64,000 bases of DNA from Dastarcus helophoroides (taxonomy: Eukaryota > Arthropoda > Insecta > Coleoptera > Bothrideridae). Numbering within the stretch: the first letter of the stretch is position 1; each line of letters starts with the position of its first letter. A model generated the notes under the pieces. The model searched no databases. It worked only from the letters and a program-made list of their open reading frames with translations, and was not told the DNA's origin. This document shows, one piece after another, positions 43,960 to 56,842 of the stretch. The stretch is taken from positions 22,677,004 to 22,741,003 of the forward strand of contig CM053336.1 in assembly GCA_028583605.1 (NCBI GenBank), read 5' to 3'. The position numbers were made by a program, and so were the translations under genes.

Positions 43960-44760
43960 ATAACCAAATATTTGTTAGTATTAAAAATAAAATGTAAAAT
44001 ATGGTACTCTAGTGCGCCAGAGATGACAGATGACAGGACCAATAAGATGTTGAAAATTGCCTGCAATAAATAAAAAGATTTTAAAGTTTATGTGTAACTG
44101 ATTTCATTATCAATAAATATTAGATTGGTTTCCCTGCAAGTCCAAACATCCAAATCACAAATATAAAAAGGTAGATCAGTTTGGCAGCATTTATTTTAAA
44201 ATATTTCCAATATTCTGACATATTTACTAGTGTTGGTTCGAACCATACTACATAGGTACCACAGATCATATGCAATGTTATTTCCTAATTTTAAGTTTTC
44301 ACCTCTAAGACTGCTTAATACTTTCTTATTGTAGCTATGTAAGAAATTGAAGGAGTGGCATGGCATGAATATATTTTTCATATTCCGGTAATTCCAAAGA
44401 GGCTCAACAAAAAAAAATTTTGAACCCTTGGTTAGACAGTATACGCTTTGAAATAAATTGAAATTATTGATTTTACTTTTGACTGCACGATGCACGTAGT
44501 TTGTGATTAGCTCATTTCAAGGCGTAATCGCAAATGCCAATGATAAAATTCCAAGTTGCGATTAATCGAATTGCATAATATTTTGTAAATTCTTGGAACT
44601 CTATACTGCAATTACTGACAATAATTTACAATTGCATCTACAGCTTGCTAATCAGTAATCAGCTGTTCGCTGTTCAAAATTCGAAGGCAATCTATTTACA
44701 TTTCCCACCAACTGTGACGTTGCCGACGTAATCCTCTCATCTTGCCAAGTTTGCCTTCGG
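43960..44760. other. upstream region of the ABCC gene
   Basis: No protein-coding exon is recognised. The composition becomes less AT-extreme from about 44,640 onwards, towards the presumed promoter. Confidence 0.4.
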
Positions 44761-44765
44761 CTTTT

Positions 44766-44803
44766 CATATATCCATACAATTTTGTGTTTTATTCTCAGT
44801 CTA
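44766..44803 (+). promoter_or_regulatory. possible core promoter of the ABCC gene
   Basis: CATATATCC (44,766-44,774) lies about 30 bases upstream of CTCAGTC (44,795-44,801), an arthropod initiator-like TCAGTY. No convincing DPE at the fixed +28 spacing. The predicted 5' UTR would be about 140 bases. Weak, motif-based only. Confidence 0.3.
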
Positions 44804-44936
44804 GCTATACGTTTACTCGGTGGAGTTAAGCCGGCGCGTCGCTAACTAGATCTGCGAGACCGCAACTATGTAAAGTGAAGGTTTAGTGATACATTGTGAT
44901 AATATATTAGAGTTTTTGTCAAATTAGTGATTCAAA

Positions 44937-45013
44937 ATGCACGTGTTAAGTGATAATTTTAGGAAAAAACATCCTGCTCGGAATGCCAATATATTTTCCC
45001 TGCTTACTTTTTC
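44937..45013 (+). CDS. ABCC transporter (MRP4 / lethal(2)03659-like), exon 1
   Basis: The ATG at 44,937 (context TCAAAATG) opens MHVLSDNFRKKHPARNANIF, then SLLTF and a split Ser codon (TC|A) at a consensus donor GTAAGT (45,014). The K-x-x-P-R-x-N-A-N-I-F-S-x-L-T-F-S pattern is the conserved N-terminus of insect MRP4-type ABCC proteins, directly before the first transmembrane domain. Spliced to exon 2 it reads SLLTFSYMMPIFRR in frame. ABCC proteins are ATP-driven exporters of organic anions and conjugates at the plasma membrane. The NBDs and most membrane segments lie beyond the window. Confidence 0.85.
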
Positions 45014-45500
45014 GTAAGTTATTATAATTATTCCTCGGTAGATCGATACCGGACTAATTAGTTATTTATGGTCGCGTGGCAATGACCTGCTAATATCTAA
45101 TATATTAAATTGGCCATTGAAGTCATCGGTTGTTGGAAAACATGTGAATGTGGGATTTTTCAGTTGCGCTTTTAACGCCGGCTTTGATAAGCAATGAATC
45201 AGTACATGTGCTTTCCTGGAAATTGCCGATGGCCTTGTGATAAAAGGACATTTAAAAATGATTAGCAAAAAACGCGTCTGTAGAATTTGGAACAATTTCG
45301 CTATACACTTAATGAGTTTAATTTCCATTTCAACTCACTTACATGGCACCTCTAAGCTTATGTTGGTTTTTAGGGTGTATATGCATTTTTGCTTGATGTT
45401 ACACAATATTAGATAAAAGTAAAAAATCGTAATTTAATCAGTTTTATTTATTTTTTTAATCAAAGTCGACAAATCCGGGCAAAGGCATTTATTTTTATAA

Positions 45501-46634
45501 GGGTAAAAACATAGTGGAGCCGTTCATCTCGCCGTTCATCCCGACGTTCATCTCGCCGGGCAGCTTGCTGCGCATCGAACCTAGATGCTGGAGAACATAG
45601 TGAAGAAGTTCACTTGAAACTGGTCTCAGTAGTTGTTAGTCGGTTTTATTGTAACTGAGTGGTAGTCAACATGTTCACAGATATGAATATGAATAAAATG
45701 TAGAAATATATAATTTAGTTAATGCTTTTCTACCGCTTACTTTTATGGCATCTTCTCGTAACTCCAGGAGAGGGTAATACTGGTCAACGATAGAAAAAGT
45801 TAAAGTTATAAAAATTTAATAGTTCTGTGAAGCTCATAAAAAAAGAAAGAAATTTGGATCAGGGCGCCGACAACCCAAGGGCTGGCCCTGAAACCGTGGT
45901 ATCAAATATTTTGTCCTAGAATATTACTGGTAATTACTGAAGGGTTTGTACATAACATCGTTTACAGAAATTAAGAACGATTATTTGCCTCAAACAGGTA
46001 TAAACCACAAATAATTTTTAAATACAATTATCTCAAAAAACTTGAAGTATATAAACATTGAGTGAAAATTATTATAAATGAAATTTTGTAAGATATTTAT
46101 AACAAATAACAATAGAACTTGTTGTTGTATATGAGGATAGTAAATATGGGGCCTGTAGCAGTCCCCCTTGGGCATATTACTCATAAATTGTAAATTACGT
46201 AAATAATGAATTTATAAGTTACTTTAGGACCCTGCTGTATATCAAATTTTAGTTTGTTGACTAAACAACAATTTTAATTTAAAATGTAATAATCCTTTTT
46301 TGTAGAATGTTAATTTTGTTGCTTTTTTACAAATTCAAAGGCAGCTTTTTATAACTGCTGGTCTACAAGACAACTGCTTAAAGCATTATACACTCGTGGT
46401 CGAAGTGTCTTGAGCGAACCAATCACAGAATGAGTTTCAGGCAACTGCATCCCCGAAAACAAACTATTTTGTTCGTCTAGTAGTGGCGAGATGAGCGGCG
46501 AGATGCGTGGCTTTGTGAACTGCCTGAGTATGTTTGAACTCATATAATTCTACAGAATTAAATTAACATCGCTGAGTGGCGAGATGAATGTCGAGATGCA
46601 CGGCGAGATGAACGGCTCCACTATGTTTTTACCC
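45501..46634. mobile_element. Harbinger-like non-autonomous element (TAA target)
   Basis: Termini GGGTAAAAACATAGTGGAGC and its complement (…CTATGTTTTTACCC at 46,634), flanked by TAA on both sides (45,498-45,500 and 46,635-46,637). A 3-bp TAA duplication with GGG ends suits PIF/Harbinger. Each terminus holds a small direct array of a 12-mer (GTTCATCTCGCC, GTTCATCCCGAC, GTTCATCTCGCC at about 45,522-45,557; GGCGAGATGAACGG types at the other end). 1134 bp, no transposase. Confidence 0.78.
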
Positions 46635-46904
46635 TAAGGCATAAATGTGTAAATAATTAAATGTTTCAAGTCTTTGTTGGTTATCTTTTATCTTATAAAA
46701 ATAATTTAAGACTTTGAGTAGTTTATTGGAATTAGTTATTTAAATTTTATGGAAATGACCTTTGAAAATTCGTTTTGTGCAATACATAAAAAAGGAAATT
46801 TAATTATTTTTTTAAATAATTTAATAACAAATCTGAATATTGCATCTTTTGGAAATTAATATTATAAAATACCAGGGATCACCCGCGACTACTTCTACAT
46901 TAAT

Positions 46905-47650
46905 TATAAGGGTTTTTTGAAAATTTACATCTTTGTTCAAACTTTTTACTGTTTCTCGAAGATTTAACTTTTTTTTTTAAAATTTCGACTTTTTTTTTTT
47001 TAAATTTTGCCTTTTGCTCGAAGTTTTTACTTTTATGGAATAAATTGGACTTTTATTTGAAAAATTTTTCCAAATTGTGACTTTTTGAAATTCTCGAATT
47101 TTTTCAGAATTTCTATTCTATTTTTAAAAGTTTCTATATTTTATCGTCAAAATTCGAAATTCTTTTTTTTCAAAAATTTGATTTTTTGCGAAAACTTCGA
47201 CATTTTGTCAAACATTTTTTAAAAGTGTTAAGCGTTTTCTCGAAACTTCGAATTTTTGTAACTTTGACTTTTTGAAAAATTCTCCTATTTTTGAAAGTTT
47301 TAAATTTTTTTGAAGAATCTAACTTTCAAAATTGTGAACTTCTAAATTCTGAACGAATTTTATAAAACGAATTTCAATTTCAAAGCTCCATTTTAAAAAA
47401 TAGCATCTTTCAAGTTAAGACTGAAATGATTCAAAAAAAGTCCAAAATTAGAAGAACTTTCGAAAAATAGGAATGTAGAAAAAAGAGTACAAGCGATCAA
47501 TTTAGAAATTACCATATTTAAATGAAAATGTGGAGAAAGGTCTTTTTTTGAAACATTTTAAAGTTTTTTCTCGAAATGTCGACCTCATTTCCAAATTTTG
47601 CATTTAAATTAAAAAATTCGAAAAAGAGTTTTGTAGAAATTCAAAAGTTA
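46905..47650. repeat. T-rich then A-rich degenerate repeat
   Basis: TTTTTTCGACTTTTT and AAATTTCGA variants to about 47,340, then mixed. No gene. Confidence 0.55.
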
Positions 47651-49330
47651 TATTTGACCTTAATCCCCGCATTAGAACTTTAGTCTAGAAATTCTAACTT
47701 TAGATATGAAATTTCAACTTTAAATTAAAAAAAATAACTCATAAAAAGACAAAATTGAATTGATCATCTGCATAAATTTGTGTAGAGACACATTTATCAA
47801 CGATATCAGTTCTTAGCGATTATAGGCAACTTCATTCATCAATATTATATAAAAATCGACTGCCCGTTAATGTTCATTTTTTCTGTTTAACTAGAGGCTG
47901 AATTTTTAAAAAACCTTTGTTAGTGCTCACCTACGTATTACGGCGAACACCTATAGGAAATTTCATACTCTGTTTAGACTGGGCGTTGCCTCTCATTCAG
48001 TGCTTAGAGATTTATTAAATAGATATGCCAAAATGTGTTTATTGAGAGAAAAGGTAAATCATTATGCAAAATTACAACAAGTTCTTATCCCACCTTAAAT
48101 TTAAATCGATTGTGATTTGAACTAAAGGATAATTAAATTCTTAATGTTAAAGAATCTAAAAAGTGGAATTAAGTAGGTATCATTTTAAACTTCACGCCAA
48201 CGTATTATGAAATTATGCACTGTTACTCATTCTTTATCGTTTAAAAAATTGATATATCTCTTTTTTTACAATAAATTGTAAAAAGCCATCAATAGTTAAA
48301 ATTGTAGTGGCCTTGTTACAGTAAAAAACATTCCACAGATTACATAGGTTTGGTATAATAACATCTATAATTTAGGTAAAGGCTACACATTCACCATTTC
48401 TAATATTACTGGTAGTAATTAATACTGTTCAAAGTAACAATTTAAGAGATGCAAGGTGTGCAAATTGCAAACATCCGGGGATAATTTTGTAATTAATTTA
48501 ATAACAAAGCAAATTATCCAAATGCAGCAGTGACCTCGTCTACAAGTTCCGAAAGCAAGTACAGTGGTGTTGCTAGGACGCAATAGGCCCTTGTGTCAGG
48601 AAACTTTCAGGCTCCCTACATTGTATGAATTTTTGCATTGGTGTGGGCAGAAATTTACCTCAGACAGAGCTGAGATTTCCAAGAACAAAAAACAATATCC
48701 ATATTGTATTGACAGACCGTCCATAAATTACGTTACATTGATCATTTCGACCTCCTTCTTTCCCAACCCCTATGTCATCGTAACACATACTACCTGATCT
48801 AATCCTTATTTCTTTTAATTGTATTACGCAATTAATCGAGACAAACTCCAACAGAAAAAATACTCGAAATTTGGAAGAAGAAAATGTCGTTTGTAAATTC
48901 TGCATTTACTTATCTAAAATTACAAAGAATTTTGTGGGACCTTGCATCTGTCAAATTTTAAAAAAAATCCAATAGCAAAAACCATAAATTTAAGGACAAT
49001 ATTTGTTATCCAAAGCGACCATAAATTATCAAATAAAATCGAAAAATGCAAAAATATATAGGGGGTCCCATTTAAAATAACGAAGTTGGTATCAACTTCC
49101 GGTATAAGCGGCAGTATTAAAACTTTGCGAATATTTGAGTTGTTGGCCTTGTCCATTTTGCAAAGTTGTTGAATTTTTAAATTTTTTAGATGTGTACTTT
49201 GTCAGATATCGATCGGTAGGACACACTGTATATCGTAATTTTGGCCTTAAATCCATAACATTTAATTACAAAGGTCAAGAAAATTACGCACCTTATAACT
49301 TAAAGTAAAAACTGAAAAAAAAACTTTAGA
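47651..49330. other. intronic sequence with repeat fragments
   Basis: 48,488-48,560 (AATTAATTTAATAAC...AAATTATCCAAAT...GACCTC) is repeated at 55,340-55,410. 48,712-48,795 carries a CCGTCCATAAATTACGTTAC motif of the kind frequent in insect interspersed repeats. No exon is recognised. Confidence 0.45.
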
Positions 49331-52300
49331 GGAGTTTAAATTTGATTACATCTTATTTAGATTTTTTTATTTAAATCTTTTCGAAAAATTTCGAATTTTT
49401 CAAAATTTACAATTATTTTTAAAATACTCATCTTTATAAATTTTTGAAAAATTTCGCCCTTTTAAAAAATTTGAATTTAAACATTCTCTGTCTTTTTTGA
49501 AAGACTGAATTTTTTCAGATATCACTTTTTTTCAAAAGTTCGAATTCTTCAAAATTTATTATTTGTAACTTTTCTTGCAATTTTTATCTTTTTTTAATTC
49601 GGCTTTGAAAATGTCGAAAATTATGTTTTATCTTTTTTTTTTAAAAATTTTGGAAAATATTAGGTTTTTTTGAGGATTAAAGTTTTCTTAATCCGATTTT
49701 ATTTCATAATTTGTCCTTTTGTAAAATTTTTCACTTTTTGAAAATGACTTTTAAAAGTGTCAATTTTTTTGAAAACTTTAGTCTTTTTTTGAAATTTTCG
49801 AATTTTTTATAATTTTTGCTTTTTTAAAATTTAAAGGTTTTTTTCGAAAATTTTGGTTTTTTAAATATTGGCTTTGGATAACTTCGACATTTTTCTCAAT
49901 CTTTTTTCTGAGTGTCGAGTTTTCTAAGAGTTAAACCATTTTTTGGAAAAAAATTGAATTTTTTGAAAATTTTCACTTTTTCAGATTAATTTTTTTTTGG
50001 TTTAGACCTTGTTTTAACTTTTCGAATTGATTTAGAAATTTTTTGAAACTTTCAAAGTTTTCGAAAATTTGGAGGTTATTTTGAAACATTTAGTCCTTTA
50101 GACAATTTTATTAATCTTTGATTAACTTTTTAAATTCCTCTTTTTTAAAATTTCATTTTTTAAAAATTTTTATCATTTAAATTTTAGAAAAATTTTTGCC
50201 TTTTGTAAAAATTAAAAAAAAAGTTTCCGTTTTTTTTGAAAGACCGAATTTTTTCAGAATTTCGCTAATTTTTAAGTTTTGATTTTTTAAATTTCGATTT
50301 GTCTTAAAATTTAGACTTTTCAATAGTTCAACATTTTCAAAAGCTGTTTATTTTAAAATCCAAACTTTAAAGTTTTGTTTTAATTTGACTTGGAAAATTT
50401 CGACTTTTTTAAAATTTCGTTTAATAACTTTCTTTTTTTGAAAACTTCCCATTTTTTGGAGGATTAAAGTTTTTCTTGATTGCTTTTTAAAATTTTTGAT
50501 CTTTTAGAAAATGACTTTTAAAAGTGTCAATTTTTTTGAAAATTTTAATCTTTTTTTGAAACTTTCAATTTTTTTTTTAATTTTTACTTGTTTAAAAATT
50601 CAGATTTCCTTCGACAACTTCGGTGTTTTAAATCTTCGCTGTTGATAATTTCGACGTTTTTGCCAAAATATTTTTTTTCTTTGTGTGTCGAAGTTTCTGA
50701 AAGCTGAACCATTTTTTCAAAAATTTGAACCTTTTGAAAATTTGTACTTTCTTAGATCATTTTTTTTTCGATTTAGGCTTGGTTTTAAATTTTCGAATTT
50801 ATTTGGAAATTTTCTGAAAACCTTACATTTTTCGAAAATTTGGAGGTTATTTCTTGAAATGTTGGCTTTTTAGACTTTTTTTGAAATTTCTTTTTTTTTA
50901 ACTTGTTTTTGCAAACTTTCTGTTTTTTAACTTTATTATAAAAATCTCCTAATTTTTGGAACTCGACTGTTTACTTTAAAATTTGAAACAATGGCAAACT
51001 AGTTTTGAAAAAAAGTTAAAATTTTTCAAAAAGTCTAAATTTTCTAAAAATAATTCAACAAATTAAAATAATGGCAAAATTATAAAAAAAATTACTTTTC
51101 AAAAAATAGACATTTTGAAAAAAGTTGAGATTTAAAAAATCAAAATTTCTAAGCAAAGTAGCAATTTTGAAAAAAGGTAAATTTTTAAATTATTTGTTTT
51201 CTAAAGGAATTGAAAATTTGAAAATAATGGTGAAATTAAAAAAAGGTCGACATTTTTTGAAAAAAATCGAGTTTTAAAAGATCGAAATATTTGAAAAAAA
51301 GTCGTAATTTTGAAGAAAGTCGTAATTAAAAAATTTTGCAAAATGAATTTTAAAAATGGATGAGAATTTGACAAAAAGTCAAAATAAAAAATATCCAGAT
51401 TTTTCTAAAAAGTTAAAAATTTTAATAAATCTTCAAATTCTTGAAAAGGTTGGAACAAGGTCAAAACTAAAAAAAATTACGTGAAAAGCCGAAATTAAAA
51501 AAAAAGTCAAAATTTTGAGAAAAAGTTGAAATTTTCAAAAAAAGTTGAGCTTTCAAAAAAATTGAAAAACTTGAATATTTAGATTTTCAATTAAGTCAAA
51601 AAAATTTTGAGATAAGTCAAAATGATGGATAAGAGTTTGACAAAAAGTCAAAATAAAAAATATTCAAATTTTTCTAAAAAGTTAAAAATTTTAAAAATCT
51701 TCAAATTTTTGAAAAGGTTAAAATTTTCAGAAAACTTTTAAATAAATTCGAAAACTTAAAACAAGGTCAAATCTAAAAAAATCGACATAAAAAATGCGAG
51801 AATTTAAAAAGTCAAAATTTTGAGGAAAAGTTGAACTTTTCAAAAAAGTTTAGGTTTCAAAAAAATTGAAAAAATTTGAAAGTTTAGATTTTCAAAAAAG
51901 TTAAATCCTGAGATAAGTCGAAATTTTTAACAAAGTTTACATTTTCAGAATGTTTACTTTTTTAAAAGATTCGGTCTTTTTAAAATATAGCTTTTTTAAA
52001 AAAATCCATATTTTTAAAACTCAAGTTTTCGATTTTTAAAAATTTCGATTTTATTTAGGAAATTTCGACTTTGTCGAGTACGAAGTACGAATTATCTTAA
52101 AATTTTCCGTTTTTTTTCAACTTTTTTAAAAACTTAAATTTTTTTGAAATCTCACCTTTTTCTCAAAACTTTTACTCTTTTGAAAATTTTGCCTTTTTTT
52201 GGATAGGCTTTTCGAATGCAATTGAAAATATCAGAAAATTTAAACTTTTTTGAAAATGTTGAGATTTATTTGAAATGGTCTTTTTAGAAAATGTAGGCAA

Positions 52301-53570
52301 TTTTTGGTTTTCACTTCTTTCTAAATTACATACTCATTTTTAAAATTTCGAATTTTCTGGAAACGTATTTTCAACTTTAACTTACTTCAAAATTTCGTTT
52401 TTTATTTTAAATTTAGATTTTCTTTTAAATCTTAACTATTTGTCAAATGTTACTTTATTAAAAAATATGGATTTTTTGTGAAAATTTCGCTATTTAAAAT
52501 TTTTTACTTTTTATACAAATTTCGATTTTCTTCAGGAAATTTCTCCTTTTTTATAAAGTTTGACTTATCCCCCAATTTAAACTTTTTTTTGAAAATCTGA
52601 CTTTCAATTTGTTCAATTTTGAAAGGTCAACTTTTTTGGAAATGTCAACTTAATATCAAATTTATAACTTTTTTTAAAAAAATTGGCTTTCCCAAGTCAA
52701 TTTTATTTTTAAATTGTTGTTGTTTTAAATTTTTTAATTTATTTGAGATTTTCGGAGAATTTTTACCTTTCCGAAAGTTCGGAGAATTTTTGAAATATCT
52801 AACATTTTAGAAAAATTTTGATATTTTTGATGTTGACGTTTTCTTTTTTGCAAACTTGCAGATTTTTAGTTTCGATTTTCTTCGAAATTTCGACGTTTTT
52901 CAAATACTTCGATCTTTTAAATCTCGACTTTTTATAAAATTTTCACCCTTTAAACAAAATACGATTTTTTTTTGAATATTTCGCGATTATTTTAAAATTT
53001 TTGATTTTTTAAAGAAAATGTAGACCTTTCAAAGAATTTAACTTTTTTTTAAATTTCTGCTTTGTCATTTTTAGATCCTTATTGACTCTCCTTAAATTAT
53101 ATCAATTTTATTTAAGCTTATCGACCCCAGTTTGTAAAATATTTAAATTATTATTCAGTAAGCTAAAATAAATTTGATATAATTTTTGATTTGTTTAAAA
53201 ATTTTAATTTACTTAAATCTAGATTTTCTTTCGAAACATTTACTCTTTTAAAAAGTAGACTTTTTTGATAATTTCGGCATTATTTTAAATTGACGAATTT
53301 TTTAAAGGAAATATCGCTGGAAACCGCTGCAAAAGGGAGCTATTATTATTTTCTTTATACTTTCAATTTTATTAAAAATGAACATATTTTTTTCGAAGAT
53401 TTCGACACTTAATTTTTGACTAAAAAAAATCCCTTATTTCAAATTTTTAATTTTTTTTTGAAAGTATTTAACCTTCAATTCTTTTTTGAAAGTTATTATC
53501 TACGATTCTTCAAAAATTTCCACTTTTATTTGAAAATGTTAATATTTGCAAAAAGTCTAAATTTCAGAGT
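49331..53570. repeat. strand-switching AT-rich degenerate repeat array
   Basis: T-rich on + from about 49,360 to 50,990 (themes TTTTTGAAAATTT and TTTCGACTTTT), A-rich from about 51,000 to 51,950, then T-rich again to about 53,540. Larger tandem duplications are visible: about 49,720-50,100 matches about 50,490-50,880 (TGACTTTTAAAAGTGTCAAT; GAAAATTTGGAGGTTATTT), and about 51,355-51,460 matches about 51,625-51,720 (GACAAAAAGTCAAAATAAAA). Confidence 0.7.
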
Positions 53571-54289
53571 TTCATAGTTTATAAAAAAATTCAGTTAGAA
53601 AACCAAGTTAAGATTTATAAAAAAAATCAAAATTATGAGTTTGGGAAAAACTAAGAATTAAAATCGAAACTTAGAAAACCAAGGTAAGATTTCTAAAAAA
53701 GATAAAAATTGTTTATTGAAAAAGAGATTTGAGAATAAAAGGCGAAGTTTCTTAGAAAAGGTAAAGCCAAAATTCATAGGATATTAAATTAAATTTTCCA
53801 GAAATTTCGAGCTTACTATAGAAAAAAAAAGTGAACATTCAAACAGTAGACTAGGAGTTTATTATCTAAAAATCTCAAATTTAAACTGGAGAAAAAATAA
53901 CAAAATTTAGGGATTAGATTTCCAAATAACATTTTAATCACTAAAGTAGAAATTTCGAGGAAACTTGGCTAAAAACATTATTTTTAGGAAAAAAAATCTT
54001 GAGATGTTTTAAAAAGAACATTTGAAGCATCAACAAAAATTCATGCATTGGGTTGAAATTTCAAAAGTGGATACTTTTAGAAAATACAGAATTTTATAAT
54101 AATAGATATAGATGAAAATAATAAAAATTGAAACCATGAGTTTTAAGAAAAATATGAAGTTTTGAGAAAAACAAAACATGGTTTTTAAAAAAAGATTCTC
54201 GCAATTTTGAGAAAGAATTTGAAGTCATTTCCAAAAAAAATCAATATTGCTAAAGAAAATATATAATTAAAGACAAACTTAAACGTGGT
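53571..54289. repeat. A-rich degenerate repeat
   Basis: A-rich continuation of the array on + (GAAAAACTAAGAATTAAAATC; AAATTTCGAGGAAACTT). No gene. Confidence 0.55.
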
Positions 54290-54930
54290 TATTTTACATT
54301 TTAAACTATCAACTTCCAGTGGCGGAATAAATCAGCGGGGATCCCAAGCGGTAAAAATTTTGAGAAATCTTTGATCTCGAAATTTCAATTTTTTGGAAAT
54401 CTGGTGCGTAAAGTTAAAAATTCGATTTTAAAACTGCTATTTTGGTATTAAAATTCCAATTTTTCTCCCTTTTCCCCAATATTTGGGGTTTACACTTTCA
54501 ATGTCTACTTTACTTCTCTATTATTTCCATTTCAAATTTGTATTTTCTAGAAATTTGATTTTTTTTTCATTATACGCTTTCTCGATTTCTTCAAACTTCA
54601 ACTTTTTCTCATAATTGCAAGCGTATTTTCAAGTTTTACCTTTGCTTTTAATTTTTAGAGAGTAAGGTCAAACATTCGACAATTTCATTGTATAAGGGTC
54701 CAGTTTTTTTTCAGATTTCGACATTAAAACGAACTTTTACTTTTTTTCTCTAAATTGGCAACAAACCCTTACAACCGAATTTTAAATTTGAAATTTAAAC
54801 TTAATTTTTTTATAAATTCGGAGTTTCTAAATTAAGGCTAAGAAAAAACTATGACAGGGCTTTTGCCCAGGACAGCTCTTGCGCTAAATGCCCCCGATAG
54901 TCGTGCCACTGAGTGAGCTCATAAAGCCAT
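54290..54930. repeat. dispersed repeat family, copy B
   Basis: Uninterrupted counterpart of 11,936-12,905 in the same orientation: CAACTTCCAGTGGCGGAATA, TTTTTTGGAAATCTGGT, AAATTGGCAACAAACC and CAGGGCTTTTGCCCAGGACA. Terminal structure is not evident. Confidence 0.6.
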
Positions 54931-56560
54931 CGGTTTTCTAGTATTTTTAAATTGAAATGCTTGGTTAGTTAAAATGTATTTTAAGGTTTTTTTCTTCCCA
55001 GAAATTTCGTACTCAGTGCGACAGAAATAAATCACAAACAATTCTCAATTAAGACTGTCCAAATCATTTGTAATTTGTATTGCGAATCTGTGACACATGC
55101 CAAAGGTGATACGTCAAGTAATTATGGTAGACGTTTTAGTATTTCTTGAGGATAACGATCTGACAAGGACATGTATTTCTGGTTATATCAATGAACTGAA
55201 GTTAAACTTATAAAGATTTTCACAAAACTATTGACATTGACGTTATATTTAGATAAAATCGTGGTATTTCTTAAGGATAATGATCTTACGAGGAAACATC
55301 TCTCCTATACTTTGAATATACATATAGTAGTGTAATTGTAGCAATTAATTTAATAACGCAACAATAAATTATCCAAATTCAATAGCGACCTCATGAACGA
55401 GCTCCGACGACTCGTCGTTGGTGGTTTTTTTTTTAGAAAATTATTCTAGAACATTTATAATAATCTAAAAACGTTTTTTCCCGAGAAATTCCGGTTTTAG
55501 GGAGACAGAAATATATTACAAATAATTCTTTTACCTTAGTTTTCAGTATTCAACTCTTGAAATATCTATTATATAATAGTTATTTGTCTAGAGAAATGTT
55601 TATCGATCGTTCGTCTACCTCTCTACCTGAAACACGAACTCCAAGGCTTCCTACCGAGATCAATATCTTGTGCAATCGTCTTTTTTACATTTCAGCTGAA
55701 TTTGCTTGGAGAGAGACTATTATTTGGTGCACAGCATGTTTCTTTTTAAAACATCGCCTCTGTTGAAGTATTTGATTTTTTCAATTAAACTATTTTCAAA
55801 ATTATAACTTTTTCTTAAAATGTCGACTTTCTGAAATTGACGAATTTTTAAAAAGTCTGACTTCGATTTTTATTGAAAATCTTGGCTTTCTTGAGACTTT
55901 TTTTTAAACATTTTAACTGCATATTTCGAATATTCGAATTTCAAATTTTTCCAGTTTTTTTAAGTCTCCGCTTATATCAAACGTTATCTTATTTTATAAA
56001 TTCTAATAACACTGGACAACAAAATTGAAGTTTTGTTATGTCACATGAAGTTCTTTTGTGTTTTTTAATAGTATTATTTGTTGTCATTTAAAATAAGCAG
56101 TTTTGAAATTTTCATCACCCAGAATATGTGTTTGTCAAATGTTTGAAAAATGATGTGTCTTTAGAAATATAACATATACAAATGTATTTGTATGCAGTTT
56201 TATTGGCTTTTTCTTCGCCGGTCACTCCTTTCACAATCCTAAATTTCAGTACCTTCTATTAAGGAGTGGCAATCTGTTTTAGATTGCCGCAAACAGCCAT
56301 TGCGTTGGATCTTGGTTTGTCAATCGCTGTTTGAGACTCAACACTGAAAAACACTTAAAATTATATTAAAATTTAAACGACGTAAAAAATAAATATCAAC
56401 AAGATTATTAAAAATTTTAACGTTTCGGGCAGTTAATATTGCTTATCATCCACGACTCAGGCCGTCGAATTATGAAGCTGGTAAAAAGTAGATGGCAAAT
56501 CTAGGTAGAAGACGCTGATCCCAATCGCCGTCATTCGACAGTCTACAAAACAGCGAAACC
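54931..56560. other. intronic sequence with repeat fragments
   Basis: Contains the second copy of the 48.5-kb repeat (55,340-55,410) and T-rich stretches (55,780-55,990). No exon is recognised. Confidence 0.4.
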
Positions 56561-56567
56561 TTACGAG

Positions 56568-56836
56568 CACGGATTATAGAATAAGGATAGTGCACACCCT
56601 ATATTGGCTATGTATAAAAATTTGACCAAAATGCGTCTAGAAAGTGGAGTAGCTCCGACTGTTTCTTTTCTCTCTCCCTCAACAGCCGTTTAATAGCCAT
56701 ATTCATTTACTTGGTTCCTCATTGGTAGTAGAAATCCATCACTCCTGATATCACGAGAGCGTACTACCTACTCTCTAGACGCTTTTTCGAAACCGTTTTC
56801 TACCTTCGTGCACTATCCTACTTCTATAATCCGTGC
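56568..56836. mobile_element. 269-bp MITE
   Basis: Inverted termini GCACGGATTATAGAA(T/G)(A/T)AGGATAGTGCAC, continuing to an inner shared GCGTCTAGA; flanked by TTACGA at 56,562-56,567 and 56,837-56,842. A 6-bp duplication is unusual; the superfamily is not assigned. Non-coding. Confidence 0.75.
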
Positions 56837-56842
56837 TTACGA

